Of a DNA stretch of 64,000 nucleotides, positions 1 through 8,864 are shown in pieces. Source of the DNA: Alphaproteobacteria bacterium (GTDB taxonomy: Bacteria > Pseudomonadota > Alphaproteobacteria > Sphingomonadales > Emcibacteraceae); assembly GCA_002401455.1 (NCBI GenBank), contig NVTE01000009.1:17687-81686 (forward strand), in the 5' to 3' direction. The notes beneath the pieces are model-generated. The model searched no databases, was not told the origin of the DNA, and saw only the letters and a list, made by a program, of their open reading frames with translations. Position numbers and translations under genes: made by a program. Every line of letters starts with the position of its first letter. The stretch's first letter is position 1.

Positions 1-2
1 CC

Positions 3-1631
3 CCCCGCGGCGAACTGGAAACCAGCATCAGCTTTAAGGAAATCGCGAAGAAGTCCCAGGAGATCGGTCGGCGCTTCATCCATTTCGGCATCAAAAAAGG
101 CTCCCGCGTGGCCCTGATTGCCGAAACCAATGATGAATTTGTCTGTTATTTCATCGGCTGCCAATATGCCGGTCTGTTGCCGGTCCCCCTGCCCCTGCCA
201 ACCTCTTTCGGCGGCCGCGAAGGCTATACCGCCCAACTGAACCAGCAAATGAAAAGCTGTGGCGCCCGGGTCGCCATTTCCGCGTCCTATATGCTGCCGT
301 TACTGGATGAGGCCACATCGGGCCTGAAAAAAATGAAATTTGTCGGCACCTCCGACACCTTCGAAGCCCAGGCATCCCTGAAAGAGATCAAGAATGTCGC
401 CCTGCCGGAAGCCCATCCGGAAGACCTGGCCTATCTGCAATATTCATCAGGCAGCACCCGCTTTCCCCATGGCGTGGCCGTAACCCATAAATCCTTGCTG
501 GCCAACTGCCACGGCATTGGCAACGAAGGCATGGACCTGACAGAAGATGACCGGGTTGTTTCCTGGCTGCCCTTCTATCATGATATGGGCCTGGTCGGCA
601 CCCTGCTGGCCCCCATCGCCAATCAGGTGACCACCGACTATCTGGCGACCGAGGCCTTTGCCCGCCGTCCCCTGCAGTGGCTCAAGCTGATTTCAAAAAA
701 TAAGGGCACCCTGGCCTATAGCCCGACCTTTGGCTATGACATCTGCGCCCGTCGCGCCAGCCCGACCAAAATCGCCGACCTGGATTTATCCAGCTGGCGG
801 GTGGCCGGTATTGGCGGCGACATGATCCGGTCCGATGTCCTGACCAATTTCCAGGACACCTTCAAGGACGTTGGTTTCCGACACACAACCTTTGTACCAA
901 GCTATGGCCTGGCGGAATGCACCCTGGCGGTCAGCTTCGCCCGCAAGAATACCGGCTTTGAAATTGACCTGATCGATGAAAAAGTTCTGACTGGCGAAAA
1001 AAAATTCCTGAAAGAAGCCAAGGTCAATGGCAACGGGGTTAATTATCGCAATGTGGTCAATTGTGGCATCCCCATCGCTGAATATGAACTTGAAATTCGC
1101 GATGACAATAATATCGACCTCGGCGAATATCAGATTGGCCGGGTTTGTGTGCGCGGAACCAGCGTCATGGTCGGCTATTTCGAGGACCCCGAGGCCACCG
1201 ACAGCTGCCTGTCCGAAGACAGATGGCTCGATACCGGCGACATGGGTTATATGAAAGAAGGCGCGCTCTATATCATTGGCCGGGTCAAAGACCTGATCAT
1301 TATCAATGGCAAAAACCATTGGCCCCAGGATATTGAATGGGCTGTCGAACAGTTGGACGACCTGCGCAGCGGCGATACCGCGGCCGTATCCATTCCCGGT
1401 GAACGGGATGAGGAGATCCCGGCCATTCTGGTACAATGCCGCACCCGGGACGCCGCAGAACGCACCGCCATGGAAAATAAAATCAAGGACACCGTTCATA
1501 ACATGATCGGCATTTCTCCGGTTGTTGCCTTAATTCCACCGCGCTCTCTGCCCCGCACCTCCTCCGGTAAATTAAGCCGAGTGAAAGCCAGAAAGCAATA
1601 TCTGGCCGGCGACCTGGTTTTTAATTCCTGA
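3..1631 (+). CDS. Fatty-acyl-AMP ligase / acyl-ACP synthetase, 5' truncated by window edge
   Basis: ANL-superfamily adenylating enzyme. It should activate a fatty acid as acyl-AMP and load it on the carrier protein encoded two genes downstream. The frame stays open to the window edge (PRGELETSISFKEIAKKSQ...), so the GTG at 108 in the ORF track is internal and the true start lies outside. The AMP-binding P-loop appears as YSSGSTRFPHGVAVTH. The C-terminal hinge region reads YIIGRVKDLIIINGKNHWPQDIE, typical of FAAL-type enzymes, and the catalytic-lysine segment PRTSSGKLSR is intact near the C-terminus. Placement ahead of a CerR-like reductase, an ACP and serine palmitoyltransferase matches the Caulobacter ceramide cluster, where an acyl-ACP synthetase charges the dedicated ACP. 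Family assignment is firm; the exact substrate is inferred from context. Confidence 0.85.
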   Translation, partial: PRGELETSISFKEIAKKSQEIGRRFIHFGIKKGSRVALIAETNDEFVCYFIGCQYAGLLPVPLPLPTSFGGREGYTAQLNQQMKSCGARVAISASYMLPLLDEATSGLKKMKFVGTSDTFEAQASLKEIKNVALPEAHPEDLAYLQYSSGSTRFPHGVAVTHKSLLANCHGIGNEGMDLTEDDRVVSWLPFYHDMGLVGTLLAPIANQVTTDYLATEAFARRPLQWLKLISKNKGTLAYSPTFGYDICARRASPTKIADLDLSSWRVAGIGGDMIRSDVLTNFQDTFKDVGFRHTTFVPSYGLAECTLAVSFARKNTGFEIDLIDEKVLTGEKKFLKEAKVNGNGVNYRNVVNCGIPIAEYELEIRDDNNIDLGEYQIGRVCVRGTSVMVGYFEDPEATDSCLSEDRWLDTGDMGYMKEGALYIIGRVKDLIIINGKNHWPQDIEWAVEQLDDLRSGDTAAVSIPGERDEEIPAILVQCRTRDAAERTAMENKIKDTVHNMIGISPVVALIPPRSLPRTSSGKLSRVKARKQYLAGDLVFNS

Positions 1632-1729
1632 ACAGTTAATCTAATTATTGACGGATCAACCATCCAGACGGTAACCTGCTCCCACAGAGGTGCCCTAAAG
1701 GAGTGCCAACAAGGGATGCTCAAAGTCAT

Positions 1730-2665
1730 ATGACAAAAATAGCCGCCGTTACCGGTGCCACCGGATTTGTCGGGACACATCTGGTGCGCGACCTGATCGC
1801 CCAGGGTTTTCAGGTCCGGGCTCTGACCCGCAGGCCCCAGCCCCCAACCGACAATATCACCTGGATCGAAGGCGACCTGGACAATCTGCCTGCCCTTGGA
1901 AAACTTATCAAGACGGCGGATGTCCTGTTTCATGTGGCCGGTCTGGTCAAGGCCCGCCAACCCCAGGAATTCGACCGGGTCAACAGCCTGAGCGTCCAGA
2001 CCCTACTCACCGTCATCCATAAATCCACTGCCCAACCGCATTTTATCCTGCTGTCCTCCCTGGCCGCCCGGGAAAGACATCTGTCGAGCTATGCCCAGAG
2101 CAAACGCCGGGGCGAAGAAATCCTGATCGATCAGGCACAAGACCTGCCCTGGACCATCCTGCGGCCGCCGGGAATTTATGGCCCCCACGACATGGAGACC
2201 CTGAAAATATTCAAGGCGGTTACCTGTCGAATCACCCCGCTCCCCGGGGGCGCTAACAACCGGGCCTCCTGGATTTATGCCCCGGATCTCGCCCGTGCCA
2301 TGATCGCCGTCGCCCAGAATCAGGCCTGTTTTGGACAAATTCTGGATGTGGACGATGGCACCCCAGAGGGCTACTCCAATCAGGACATGTATGAAACAGC
2401 CGCAAACATACTGGATATCAGAGCTTTTCAAGTGGTTATTCCCAAATTTATCCTGAAATTTATCGCCCATATCAATGTCTTATTTTCGACATTATTCGGC
2501 TATACCCCCATGGTCACACCCGATAAAGTTAATGAATTATGTTACCCGGACTGGATATGTCGGGGACCACATGTTATGAGAATGACAAACTGGAAACCGG
2601 AAACAGACCTGAAACAGGGGTTTGAAAAAACCTTGAAATGGTATAAAGACCATAATTTAGTATAG
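1730..2665 (+). CDS. NAD(P)-dependent epimerase/reductase, CerR-like (ceramide reductase candidate)
   Basis: Extended short-chain dehydrogenase of about 311 residues. The N-terminal nucleotide-binding motif is AAVTGATGFVGTHLVRDL, and the active-site region has SSYAQSKRRGEE (the YxxxK pair) and LRPPGIYGP. In Caulobacter the homologous position in the sphingolipid cluster is occupied by CerR, which reduces the 3-keto group of oxidised ceramide; that role is inferred here. The ORF track starts at a GTG at 1703, but ATG 1730 gives the usual SDR N-terminus (MTKIAAVTG) and has a weak AAGGGA upstream, so 1730 is preferred; GTG 1703 overlaps its own purine-rich tract. The C-terminal third is poorly conserved and hydrophobic in places (FILKFIAHINVLFSTLFGY), possibly a membrane-contact segment. 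It lies about 100 bp after the ligase and just before the ACP. Confidence 0.75.
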   Translation: MTKIAAVTGATGFVGTHLVRDLIAQGFQVRALTRRPQPPTDNITWIEGDLDNLPALGKLIKTADVLFHVAGLVKARQPQEFDRVNSLSVQTLLTVIHKSTAQPHFILLSSLAARERHLSSYAQSKRRGEEILIDQAQDLPWTILRPPGIYGPHDMETLKIFKAVTCRITPLPGGANNRASWIYAPDLARAMIAVAQNQACFGQILDVDDGTPEGYSNQDMYETAANILDIRAFQVVIPKFILKFIAHINVLFSTLFGYTPMVTPDKVNELCYPDWICRGPHVMRMTNWKPETDLKQGFEKTLKWYKDHNLV

Positions 2666-2742
2666 TGTACCGAGAGCGGTTTCAATTTTGCAGCACAGAT
2701 GTTGCAAGTTTGGTTCTGGCCATAATGCGGATGGAAAAATGT

Positions 2743-2991
2743 ATGACCCAAAGCGTCGATGAAATTTTTGAGCAGATTTGCGCGCTCATCAAGCCCTTCA
2801 ATAATAAGAATGTTCCCCTGAACAAAGACACCGTCTTCAGTGTCGATCTGGAGCTTGATTCCCTAACCGTCATGGATCTTCTGTCTGAAATTGAAGACGA
2901 GTTTGATATCACTGTCCCCCTCAATATGCTTCCTGACCTGGAAACAATTGGCCAATTCACCCAAGCCGTACAGAAATTGCTGAGCGAATAA
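2743..2991 (+). CDS. Acyl carrier protein of the sphingolipid locus (AcpR-like)
   Basis: Small acidic four-helix carrier protein of about 82 residues. The phosphopantetheine attachment serine is in LELDSLTVMDLL, followed by an acidic helix IEDEFDITVPLNML typical of ACPs. The ORF track extends the frame to a GTG at 2665 that overlaps the preceding stop, but the sequence before MTQSVDEIFEQI does not look like ACP. ATG 2743 is chosen; ATG 2725 and 2731 are alternatives. The stop codon overlaps the start of the serine palmitoyltransferase gene (TAATG), which implies translational coupling and supports a role as acyl donor to that enzyme. Function as a dedicated ACP is inferred from the gene order, which matches known alphaproteobacterial ceramide clusters. 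Confidence 0.8.
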   Translation: MTQSVDEIFEQICALIKPFNNKNVPLNKDTVFSVDLELDSLTVMDLLSEIEDEFDITVPLNMLPDLETIGQFTQAVQKLLSE

Positions 2992-4220
2992 TGACCCTTG
3001 ATCTTTTTGATAAATTTGACCCGATCCTGAAGGATTACAACAGCCTGCCCGACGGGGCTGCCAATCCTTTCACCGTCAGCATGGAAAAAGTTCTGTCGCC
3101 GACGACCGCCATTATCAATGGCCGGGAAACCATCCTTGCCGGCACCAATAATTATATGGGCATGACCTTTAATGCGGAATGTATCGCCGCCGCCCAAGAA
3201 GCCTTAAGCACCCAGGGCACTGGCACCACCGGTTCGCGAGTCCTCAATGGCACCTATAACAGCCATAAGCAACTGGAAACCACCCTGAAAGAATTCTACG
3301 GTACCGACCATGCCATCGTTTTTTCCACCGGGTATCAGGCCAATCTCGGCGTTATCTCCACCCTGGCCGGGCCTAAAGACTATGTGGTCATTGATGCCGA
3401 CAGTCATGCCAGCATTTATGACGGCTGTGCCATGGGCAACGCCACCGTCGTCCGTTTCAAGCATAATAACCCGGAAAATCTTGATAAACGTCTGACCCGT
3501 ATCCGCCGGGATGACCCGGAAGCCGGCATTCTGGTGGTGCTCGAAGGCGTCTATAGCATGCTCGGTGATCAGGCTCCCCTGAAAGAACTGACCAGAATTT
3601 CCAAAGATCACAAGGCCTATGTCCTGGTGGACGAAGCCCATTCCATTGGTGTCTTCGGCGAAACCGGTCGCGGTGTCGCCCAGGAACAGGGCGTTGAGGA
3701 TCAGGTCGACTTCATCATCGGTACTTTCAGCAAGAGCGTCGGCACCATTGGCGGCTATTGTGTCTCCAACCATCCGAAATTCGAGGCCCTGCGCCTGGTC
3801 TGCCGACCCTATATCTTCACCGCCTCTCTGCCGCCGTCTGTGGTCGCCTCGGCCACTAAGGCCCTGGAACTGATTGCCAGCACCAATCTGCGCAGCAAAC
3901 TGCTGGATAATTCCAGGAAGCTCAACAAAGGGCTGAAATCAATCGGGTTTACCATGGGCACCACCGGGGAAAGCCCCATCGCCGCCATCATCGTCGACGA
4001 CCAGAATACCGCCATTGCTTTCTGGGGCGAAATGCTCAAGGAAGGCGTTTATGTCAATCTGGCCCTGCCGCCAGCAACGCCAAACCGCCTCAATCTGATG
4101 CGCTGCAGCCTGTCTGCCGCTCATACTTTTGAGCAGATTGACTTTATGCTGGAAAAATTCGAATTGGTCGGCAAAAAACTGGGCCTGATCCAGGAAGTCT
4201 CCGCCCGGGCCACAGCTTAA
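2991..4220 (+). CDS. spt: Serine palmitoyltransferase (alpha-oxoamine synthase family)
   Basis: PLP-dependent alpha-oxoamine synthase of 409 residues. It condenses serine with an acyl thioester to 3-ketosphinganine, the committed step of sphingolipid synthesis. Visible family features are the substrate-entry segment NNYMGMTFN, GTGTTGSRVLNGTYNSHKQLE, the PLP-contact stretch VLVDEAHSIGVFGETGRG and the Schiff-base lysine in IGTFSKSVGTIGGYC. Length matches bacterial SPT; related KBL, BioF and HemA are alternatives. The partners (acyl-AMP ligase, ACP, CerR-like reductase, lipid kinase) make SPT by far the best reading. The start ATG overlaps the ACP stop. The 3' end is 7 bp from the convergent lipid-kinase gene. 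Confidence 0.88.
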   Translation: MTLDLFDKFDPILKDYNSLPDGAANPFTVSMEKVLSPTTAIINGRETILAGTNNYMGMTFNAECIAAAQEALSTQGTGTTGSRVLNGTYNSHKQLETTLKEFYGTDHAIVFSTGYQANLGVISTLAGPKDYVVIDADSHASIYDGCAMGNATVVRFKHNNPENLDKRLTRIRRDDPEAGILVVLEGVYSMLGDQAPLKELTRISKDHKAYVLVDEAHSIGVFGETGRGVAQEQGVEDQVDFIIGTFSKSVGTIGGYCVSNHPKFEALRLVCRPYIFTASLPPSVVASATKALELIASTNLRSKLLDNSRKLNKGLKSIGFTMGTTGESPIAAIIVDDQNTAIAFWGEMLKEGVYVNLALPPATPNRLNLMRCSLSAAHTFEQIDFMLEKFELVGKKLGLIQEVSARATA

Positions 4221-4227
4221 CCTGGCC

Positions 4228-5226
4228 CTAGCTTAATCTGATGAATTTCAGGCGCTCTGTCACGGTCACGAACAGTTCACCGGCCTCATCGGCCTCATAA
4301 TAACTGCCGTCGAGGACAAATGGAGTCTCCAGCACAATCCGCGCATGCTGAATCTCGGCAATGATATTGCCCGCGTGATCTATGCCGTCATAATTGCCCC
4401 GCAGCATAAGCTTGCCGGTTTCCAGAACCGCCTGGGGTGTATTTTCAACACTGATGAAATGCGCTTTATCCTGACGGTGCCCCAAGGTGTGCTCTGTGCC
4501 CCCCTTTGGTCCGATAGAGATGCCCCAGAAGGCCTGATCAAGAGTGGTGATCAGGACCATGAAAAAATGCCCGACAACGGCGCCCCGCTGATTGCGGTTA
4601 ATGCGGATGGCCTCGTCAAGGCTGAACTTTCCCAGGGCGCTGCGGTAGGCCTTCTGAATCAATGCGATGACATTCAGCCCGGTGCGCATGCGGTACAGAA
4701 AACCACGGGCGGATATTTTACCCTGGAATACTCTTTTTCGCTTGATGATATCGCCAGCGCAAAAGAAAAGCCCATACAGATACCCAATCCCTCTGACCCC
4801 CTCAAGCTTGATCAGGGGATATTCTGTCACCCGGGTCAGCAAATCGCCCTTTTGATGATGCGCCAAAAGGGTTTTCAGGGCGAGGTGGGGTTCGGTCTGG
4901 TTTGCACCAAGATTACCGGCGACGATATTATTGTCGCCCGCTGGCAGGATGGCCAGGGGAATATCCATCTTCTTCAACATCTCTTTTTCAATGATATGTT
5001 CAAAGATGGCAGAGGTAAGGGCCCGGTCGCCGACGATTACAATCGCCTCGACCTCCGCCTGCTGAAACCGGGTCAGGGCTTCGGCAATATCCTTATGCTT
5101 TTCGACCTCATAATGGAAGATGCCCGATCCGTTGGCGATGACGGCACGAATCCTGTCCATCTCCCCGGTCCCTTTAAATGAGGACGGACTGCTTAAAATA
5201 GCGATAATTCCCAACTGCACTTCCAT
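4228..5226 (-). CDS. DAGK/LCB5-family lipid kinase, candidate ceramide kinase
   Basis: 332-residue protein with the fold signature of diacylglycerol/sphingosine kinases. An N-terminal Rossmann-like half has EAIVIVGDRALTSAIFEHI where the family has its GGDGT-type motif, then LAILPAGDNNIVAGNLG corresponding to the usual PLGTGNDFAR segment. A C-terminal beta-sandwich ends in PFVLDGSYYE, the family's DGE-like element. The nucleotide-binding motif is degenerate: one Gly-Asp pair is kept but the following Gly-Thr is Arg-Ala. Convergent placement 7 bp from spt suggests it phosphorylates ceramide or a sphingoid base, as reported for a lipid kinase in the Caulobacter sphingolipid cluster. The ATG at 5226 has no clear Shine-Dalgarno, but a TATACT hexamer lies a few bases upstream, so transcription may be nearly leaderless. 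Substrate is inferred. Confidence 0.68.
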   Translation of the reverse strand: MEVQLGIIAILSSPSSFKGTGEMDRIRAVIANGSGIFHYEVEKHKDIAEALTRFQQAEVEAIVIVGDRALTSAIFEHIIEKEMLKKMDIPLAILPAGDNNIVAGNLGANQTEPHLALKTLLAHHQKGDLLTRVTEYPLIKLEGVRGIGYLYGLFFCAGDIIKRKRVFQGKISARGFLYRMRTGLNVIALIQKAYRSALGKFSLDEAIRINRNQRGAVVGHFFMVLITTLDQAFWGISIGPKGGTEHTLGHRQDKAHFISVENTPQAVLETGKLMLRGNYDGIDHAGNIIAEIQHARIVLETPFVLDGSYYEADEAGELFVTVTERLKFIRLS

Positions 5227-5393
5227 TGTTTTAGTATAAGTGTTTTATTATTTAATATTACTTATTATTTTTGGCCTCATAAAAACCATAAAATCCATTC
5301 ATGAGGTAAAAAAATATTTTCTTTTGACTATATTATTCTATACCAAAAGCTATTAGTTTGAAATTAGGCTAAATCAAGATTAAAAGCGACTTA

Positions 5394-6569
5394 ATGCTGA
5401 AAAAAATTGATATATATATATTACGGCAAATAATTGTCCCCCTGTTCGTAACGCTCGGCATATCGGCGCTGCTGCTATTGCTTGAAAAAATGCTCAGTCT
5501 GTTTGATTTTGTTATCAATCAGGGCGGACCGATTGATATTGTCTGGCGCATGCTGGGCAATCTGATGCCCCAGTATCTGACCCTGGTCCTGCCCCTGTCC
5601 ATGTTTCTGGGGGTATTGCTGGCGGTCCGCAAATTTGCACTCAACAGCGAACTGGACGCCATGCTGGCGGCGGGCATGAGCCTCAACCGGCTGATCGTAT
5701 CGTGCATTTATATCGCCGTCATCCTGCTGATCGTCAATGTCATCGTGGTCGGCTTTGTCCAGCCCTATAGCCGTTATACCTATCAGGGTCTGGTCTTTGA
5801 CATCCGAAGCGGGGCCCTGGGGGCCAGCATCAAGGCCGGAGAATTTACCTCGCTGGGCAATGGCCTGACCCTGCGGATCGAAGAATCCCGGGATTCAGGC
5901 CGGGAACTGATTGATATTTTCGCCCAGAAAGAATCCGCCGACGGCCGCATTCAGTCCATCAGCGCCAAAAAAGGCAACTTTTTTATCTCGCCCGACAAAC
6001 GCTATATGATCCTCAGGCTCTATGATGGAACTCTGATTGACCTGGACATCACCCAAAGCCGCCCCAGTATTGTTAATTTTGATTTGCATGACCTGCCACT
6101 GGCCGTACCCAATTTCGCCACCTTCCGGGAGCGGGGCGAAGAAGCCAAGGAAATGACCATCCTTGAACTGTGGCAGGCACGCAACAGTGATGACCCGGAG
6201 ATCATTGCCATGATCCATTCCCGCACCGCCCGTGCTCTCTCGATATTGATTGTTCCGTTTCTGGCGGTCCCGCTCGGGCTGGTGGCCAAACGGTCCGGCC
6301 GGGCACTTGGCATTACGGTCGGGGTTGTCATTCTGCTGATTTACCACAAAATTCTGGAATTTGGCCTGGGATTTTCCGCCACCGGGGATGTTTCTCCCTG
6401 GCTGGTGATCTGGCTGCCGACGCTGTTGCTGATCCTACTCACCGCCCGATTATATTACATTGGGACCTACAAAGTCGGCGGCCTGCCGCTGAGAAGGATT
6501 GAAATTATCTACGAAGTAACAGTCGATGCCATAAGCCGCATGATCAACCGGTTACGGGCGGTAAATTAA
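5394..6569 (+). CDS. LptF-family lipid export permease
   Basis: Inner-membrane permease of the LptF/LptG (YjgP/YjgQ) family, 391 residues. Three N-terminal membrane segments can be read (IIVPLFVTLGISALLLLLEKML, YLTLVLPLSMFLGVLLAV, LIVSCIYIAVILLIVNVIVVGF), then a periplasmic beta-rich jellyroll of about 150 residues, then three C-terminal segments. In the canonical Lpt system LptF and LptG, powered by LptB, extract LPS from the inner membrane. The usual alphaproteobacterial neighbours (lptD, surA, pdxA) are absent; instead the pair lies between sphingolipid genes. It is therefore either the housekeeping copy or a paralogue handling sphingolipid, which this window alone cannot decide. One base separates it from lptG. 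It follows an AT-rich divergent intergenic region (5227-5393) that probably holds its promoter. Confidence 0.85.
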   Translation: MLKKIDIYILRQIIVPLFVTLGISALLLLLEKMLSLFDFVINQGGPIDIVWRMLGNLMPQYLTLVLPLSMFLGVLLAVRKFALNSELDAMLAAGMSLNRLIVSCIYIAVILLIVNVIVVGFVQPYSRYTYQGLVFDIRSGALGASIKAGEFTSLGNGLTLRIEESRDSGRELIDIFAQKESADGRIQSISAKKGNFFISPDKRYMILRLYDGTLIDLDITQSRPSIVNFDLHDLPLAVPNFATFRERGEEAKEMTILELWQARNSDDPEIIAMIHSRTARALSILIVPFLAVPLGLVAKRSGRALGITVGVVILLIYHKILEFGLGFSATGDVSPWLVIWLPTLLLILLTARLYYIGTYKVGGLPLRRIEIIYEVTVDAISRMINRLRAVN

Positions 6570-6570
6570 G

Positions 6571-7698
6571 ATGGAAAGATTTCTCAAATATTCCAGCCAC
6601 CTGGGAGGGATCATTAATCCGGGTAGTATGGACATCTATGTGGCCAAACTGTTTGCCAGCCGCTATATTTTTATTCTGTGTGGGCTGGTGGCGACGCTGC
6701 AAATGCTCGACTTATTGTCAGAATCTGATAATATTCTGGCCGGAGAAGGCGCGGTTTACACAGACCTTTGGCGTTATGTTACCTTAAGAACCCCAACCTT
6801 ACTCTCGCTGTTCTCGCCCTTTGTCGCCCTGCTATCTGCCATCATGTGCCTGGCCGGCCTCAATGTGCACAGCGAAATTATCATCATGAAAACCGCCGGC
6901 TGGTCGGCGTTCAGAATTATCACACCCATGATCATGGTATCCCTGTTGATCGGCGCCCTGCATTTTGTCTTCACCGAGACCGTGACCATCGGGGCCAAGG
7001 CGGAGCTTCGCAACTGGAAAGAAAATAAATATGCCACTGACCTGCCCCCGGCACCGGATACAGTCTATGATACCTGGGTCAATGATGGCAATAACCTGAT
7101 CAAGGCGGAAAGTGCCAGCCGCAACGGCAGCATCCTGCTACTGGACAAGGTCACCCAGTATATCCGGGATAAAGACCTGCGCATCACATCCCTAATCAAG
7201 GCTGATTTTGCCGTCTACCGCGATGGAAAGTGGACCATGTTTGAGGTCAGGGAATTTGACATCCGGACCCTGAAAGTGACCCCCATGGAAAATCTGGTCT
7301 GGGAAACGGGCATTCTGCCGGAACGGTTCATCGCCCTGGCCCTCAAGCCGGATCAGGTGAATTTGCAACGGCTCAGGACCGCCATTACTCAGCTCAAGAA
7401 AGAAGGCCACAATACCGCAGGCTTTGAAACCATGCTCTATCAAAAATTTGTCTCACCCCTCAGCACCTTGCTGATGCCCCTTCTGGCGGGCTTGGCAGCT
7501 TTCGGACTGCATCGGGGCGGTGGACTGTTCGCCCGTATTGCCCTGACCGGAGCTATGGGTTTTGGCTATTTTGTTATCAACAACCTGTTTGTCGCCCTCG
7601 GTCAGTATGGCGCGGTGCCCCCGCTGGTTGGTGCCTGGTTGCCCTTTTTACTATTTTTCCTCACCGGCCTGTCTTTCATCCTGCTCACAGAAGAATAA
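6571..7698 (+). CDS. LptG-family lipid export permease
   Basis: Second LptF/LptG-family permease, 375 residues, with the same 3 TM - periplasmic jellyroll - 3 TM layout (for example LLSLFSPFVALLSAIMCLAGL, IITPMIMVSLLIGALHFVF, and C-terminal IALTGAMGFGYFVINNLFVALG). The start ATG comes one base after the lptF stop, so the two subunits are surely co-translated and form the heterodimeric permease. The expected partner is LptB ATPase encoded elsewhere; no ATPase gene accompanies the pair here. The next gene, a ceramide-synthase-like GNAT protein, starts 20 bp downstream, which puts both permeases in one operon with a lipid-modifying enzyme. Family is certain; the cargo (LPS or sphingolipid) is not. 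Confidence 0.85.
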   Translation: MERFLKYSSHLGGIINPGSMDIYVAKLFASRYIFILCGLVATLQMLDLLSESDNILAGEGAVYTDLWRYVTLRTPTLLSLFSPFVALLSAIMCLAGLNVHSEIIIMKTAGWSAFRIITPMIMVSLLIGALHFVFTETVTIGAKAELRNWKENKYATDLPPAPDTVYDTWVNDGNNLIKAESASRNGSILLLDKVTQYIRDKDLRITSLIKADFAVYRDGKWTMFEVREFDIRTLKVTPMENLVWETGILPERFIALALKPDQVNLQRLRTAITQLKKEGHNTAGFETMLYQKFVSPLSTLLMPLLAGLAAFGLHRGGGLFARIALTGAMGFGYFVINNLFVALGQYGAVPPLVGAWLPFLLFFLTGLSFILLTEE

Positions 7699-7718
7699 CT
7701 CAGATTAAGAGACCTCAT

Positions 7719-8864
7719 ATGACGACACCAATCACCATCAAAGAAGTGACCAGCAAACAGGACCTGAAGCGGTTCGTCACATTGCCCTGGAGCCTCTATA
7801 AAGACGACCCCAACTGGGTTGCCCCCCTGGTCATGGAACGGATGGAGGTCCTGGACCAGAAGAAGAACCCTTATTTTGAACATGCCCGGGCCAAACTGTG
7901 GCTCGCGCTCAAAGACGGGGTGGTTGTCGGCCGGATCACGGCACAGATTGATGAGCTTGTGGAACAACGGCATCAGGAGAAAATTGGCCATTTCGGCTTT
8001 TTTGAATGCATCAATGACCAGAAGGCCGCCGGGGCGCTGCTGGACACCGCCATGGCTTGGCTGAAAAGTGACGGCCGGACCAAGGTGATCGGCCCCTTCA
8101 GCCTGTCGATCAATGAAGAAGCCGGCATGCTGGTCGACGGATTTGATACCCCGCCCAGCCTGATGATGAATCACGCCCTGCCCTATTACCAGGACCTGAT
8201 GTCTGCCTACGGTATGGAGAAAATCAAGGACCTCTGGGCCTATTACCTGAGATTTGACAAGGACGTATTGCCCCCGACCATCAATAAACTGATCAAGCGC
8301 AGCATGCGGGATGGCAAAGTCCGACTGCGTAAGATCAATATGAAAAATTATGAACAGGATATGAAAACCATCCTCGATATCTTTAACGATGCCTGGTCGG
8401 AAAACTGGATGGCCCTGCCCTTCACCGATGCCGAACTGGCCAAAACAATCAAGGATTTGAAACTTCTAATCAGGCCGAATTTCACCTATATTGCCGAATA
8501 TGACGGCGTGCCCATGGCCATGATGGTGACCCTGCCCAACCTCAATGAAATTATTGCGGATCTCGACGGAAAATTACTCCCCCTTGGCATCTTCAAGCTA
8601 TTGTGGCGGCTGAAAGTGAACCCGACCTATAAAACCGTACGGGTGCCCCTGATGGGGGTCCGGAAAGAATTCCAGAATACCGTTGTCGGCGGGGCCATGG
8701 CCTTTGCCCTGATAGAGGAATGCCGCCAGCAGGCGGAAAAGGCCGGCTGCACCCACGCGGAGCTGTCCTGGGTCCTGGAAGACAACACCCGCCTGACAAA
8801 AATGCTCGAGACCATCGGCTGCTGGCGCTACAAAAATTACCGCATGTACACAAAAGAACTGTGA
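7719..8864 (+). CDS. GNAT-superfamily acyltransferase, candidate bacterial ceramide synthase
   Basis: 381-residue protein of a family usually annotated as GNAT N-acetyltransferase or, wrongly, as a dATP pyrophosphohydrolase. The N-terminal block FVTLPWSLYKDDPNWVAPL followed by KNPYFEHARAKLWLALKDG is its hallmark. A second GNAT-like half near the C-terminus has the acyl-CoA-binding-type stretch VVGGAMAFALIEECRQQAEKAG and ELSWVLEDNTRLTKMLETIG. The Caulobacter ceramide synthase (bCerS), which N-acylates 3-ketosphinganine, belongs to this superfamily and is encoded near spt; by analogy this gene is the likely N-acyltransferase. No membrane segments are obvious. It lies 20 bp after lptG and likely shares its transcript. 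Function is inferred from context plus remembered family similarity; a generic GNAT enzyme remains possible. Confidence 0.62.
   Translation: MTTPITIKEVTSKQDLKRFVTLPWSLYKDDPNWVAPLVMERMEVLDQKKNPYFEHARAKLWLALKDGVVVGRITAQIDELVEQRHQEKIGHFGFFECINDQKAAGALLDTAMAWLKSDGRTKVIGPFSLSINEEAGMLVDGFDTPPSLMMNHALPYYQDLMSAYGMEKIKDLWAYYLRFDKDVLPPTINKLIKRSMRDGKVRLRKINMKNYEQDMKTILDIFNDAWSENWMALPFTDAELAKTIKDLKLLIRPNFTYIAEYDGVPMAMMVTLPNLNEIIADLDGKLLPLGIFKLLWRLKVNPTYKTVRVPLMGVRKEFQNTVVGGAMAFALIEECRQQAEKAGCTHAELSWVLEDNTRLTKMLETIGCWRYKNYRMYTKEL

Noticed and set aside
786-1499. 237-aa minus-strand ORF
   Set aside because: Shadow of the fatty-acyl-AMP ligase gene.
4345-5181. 278-aa plus-strand ORF
   Set aside because: Antisense to the lipid kinase, which has family motifs and conserved context; the plus-strand frame has none.
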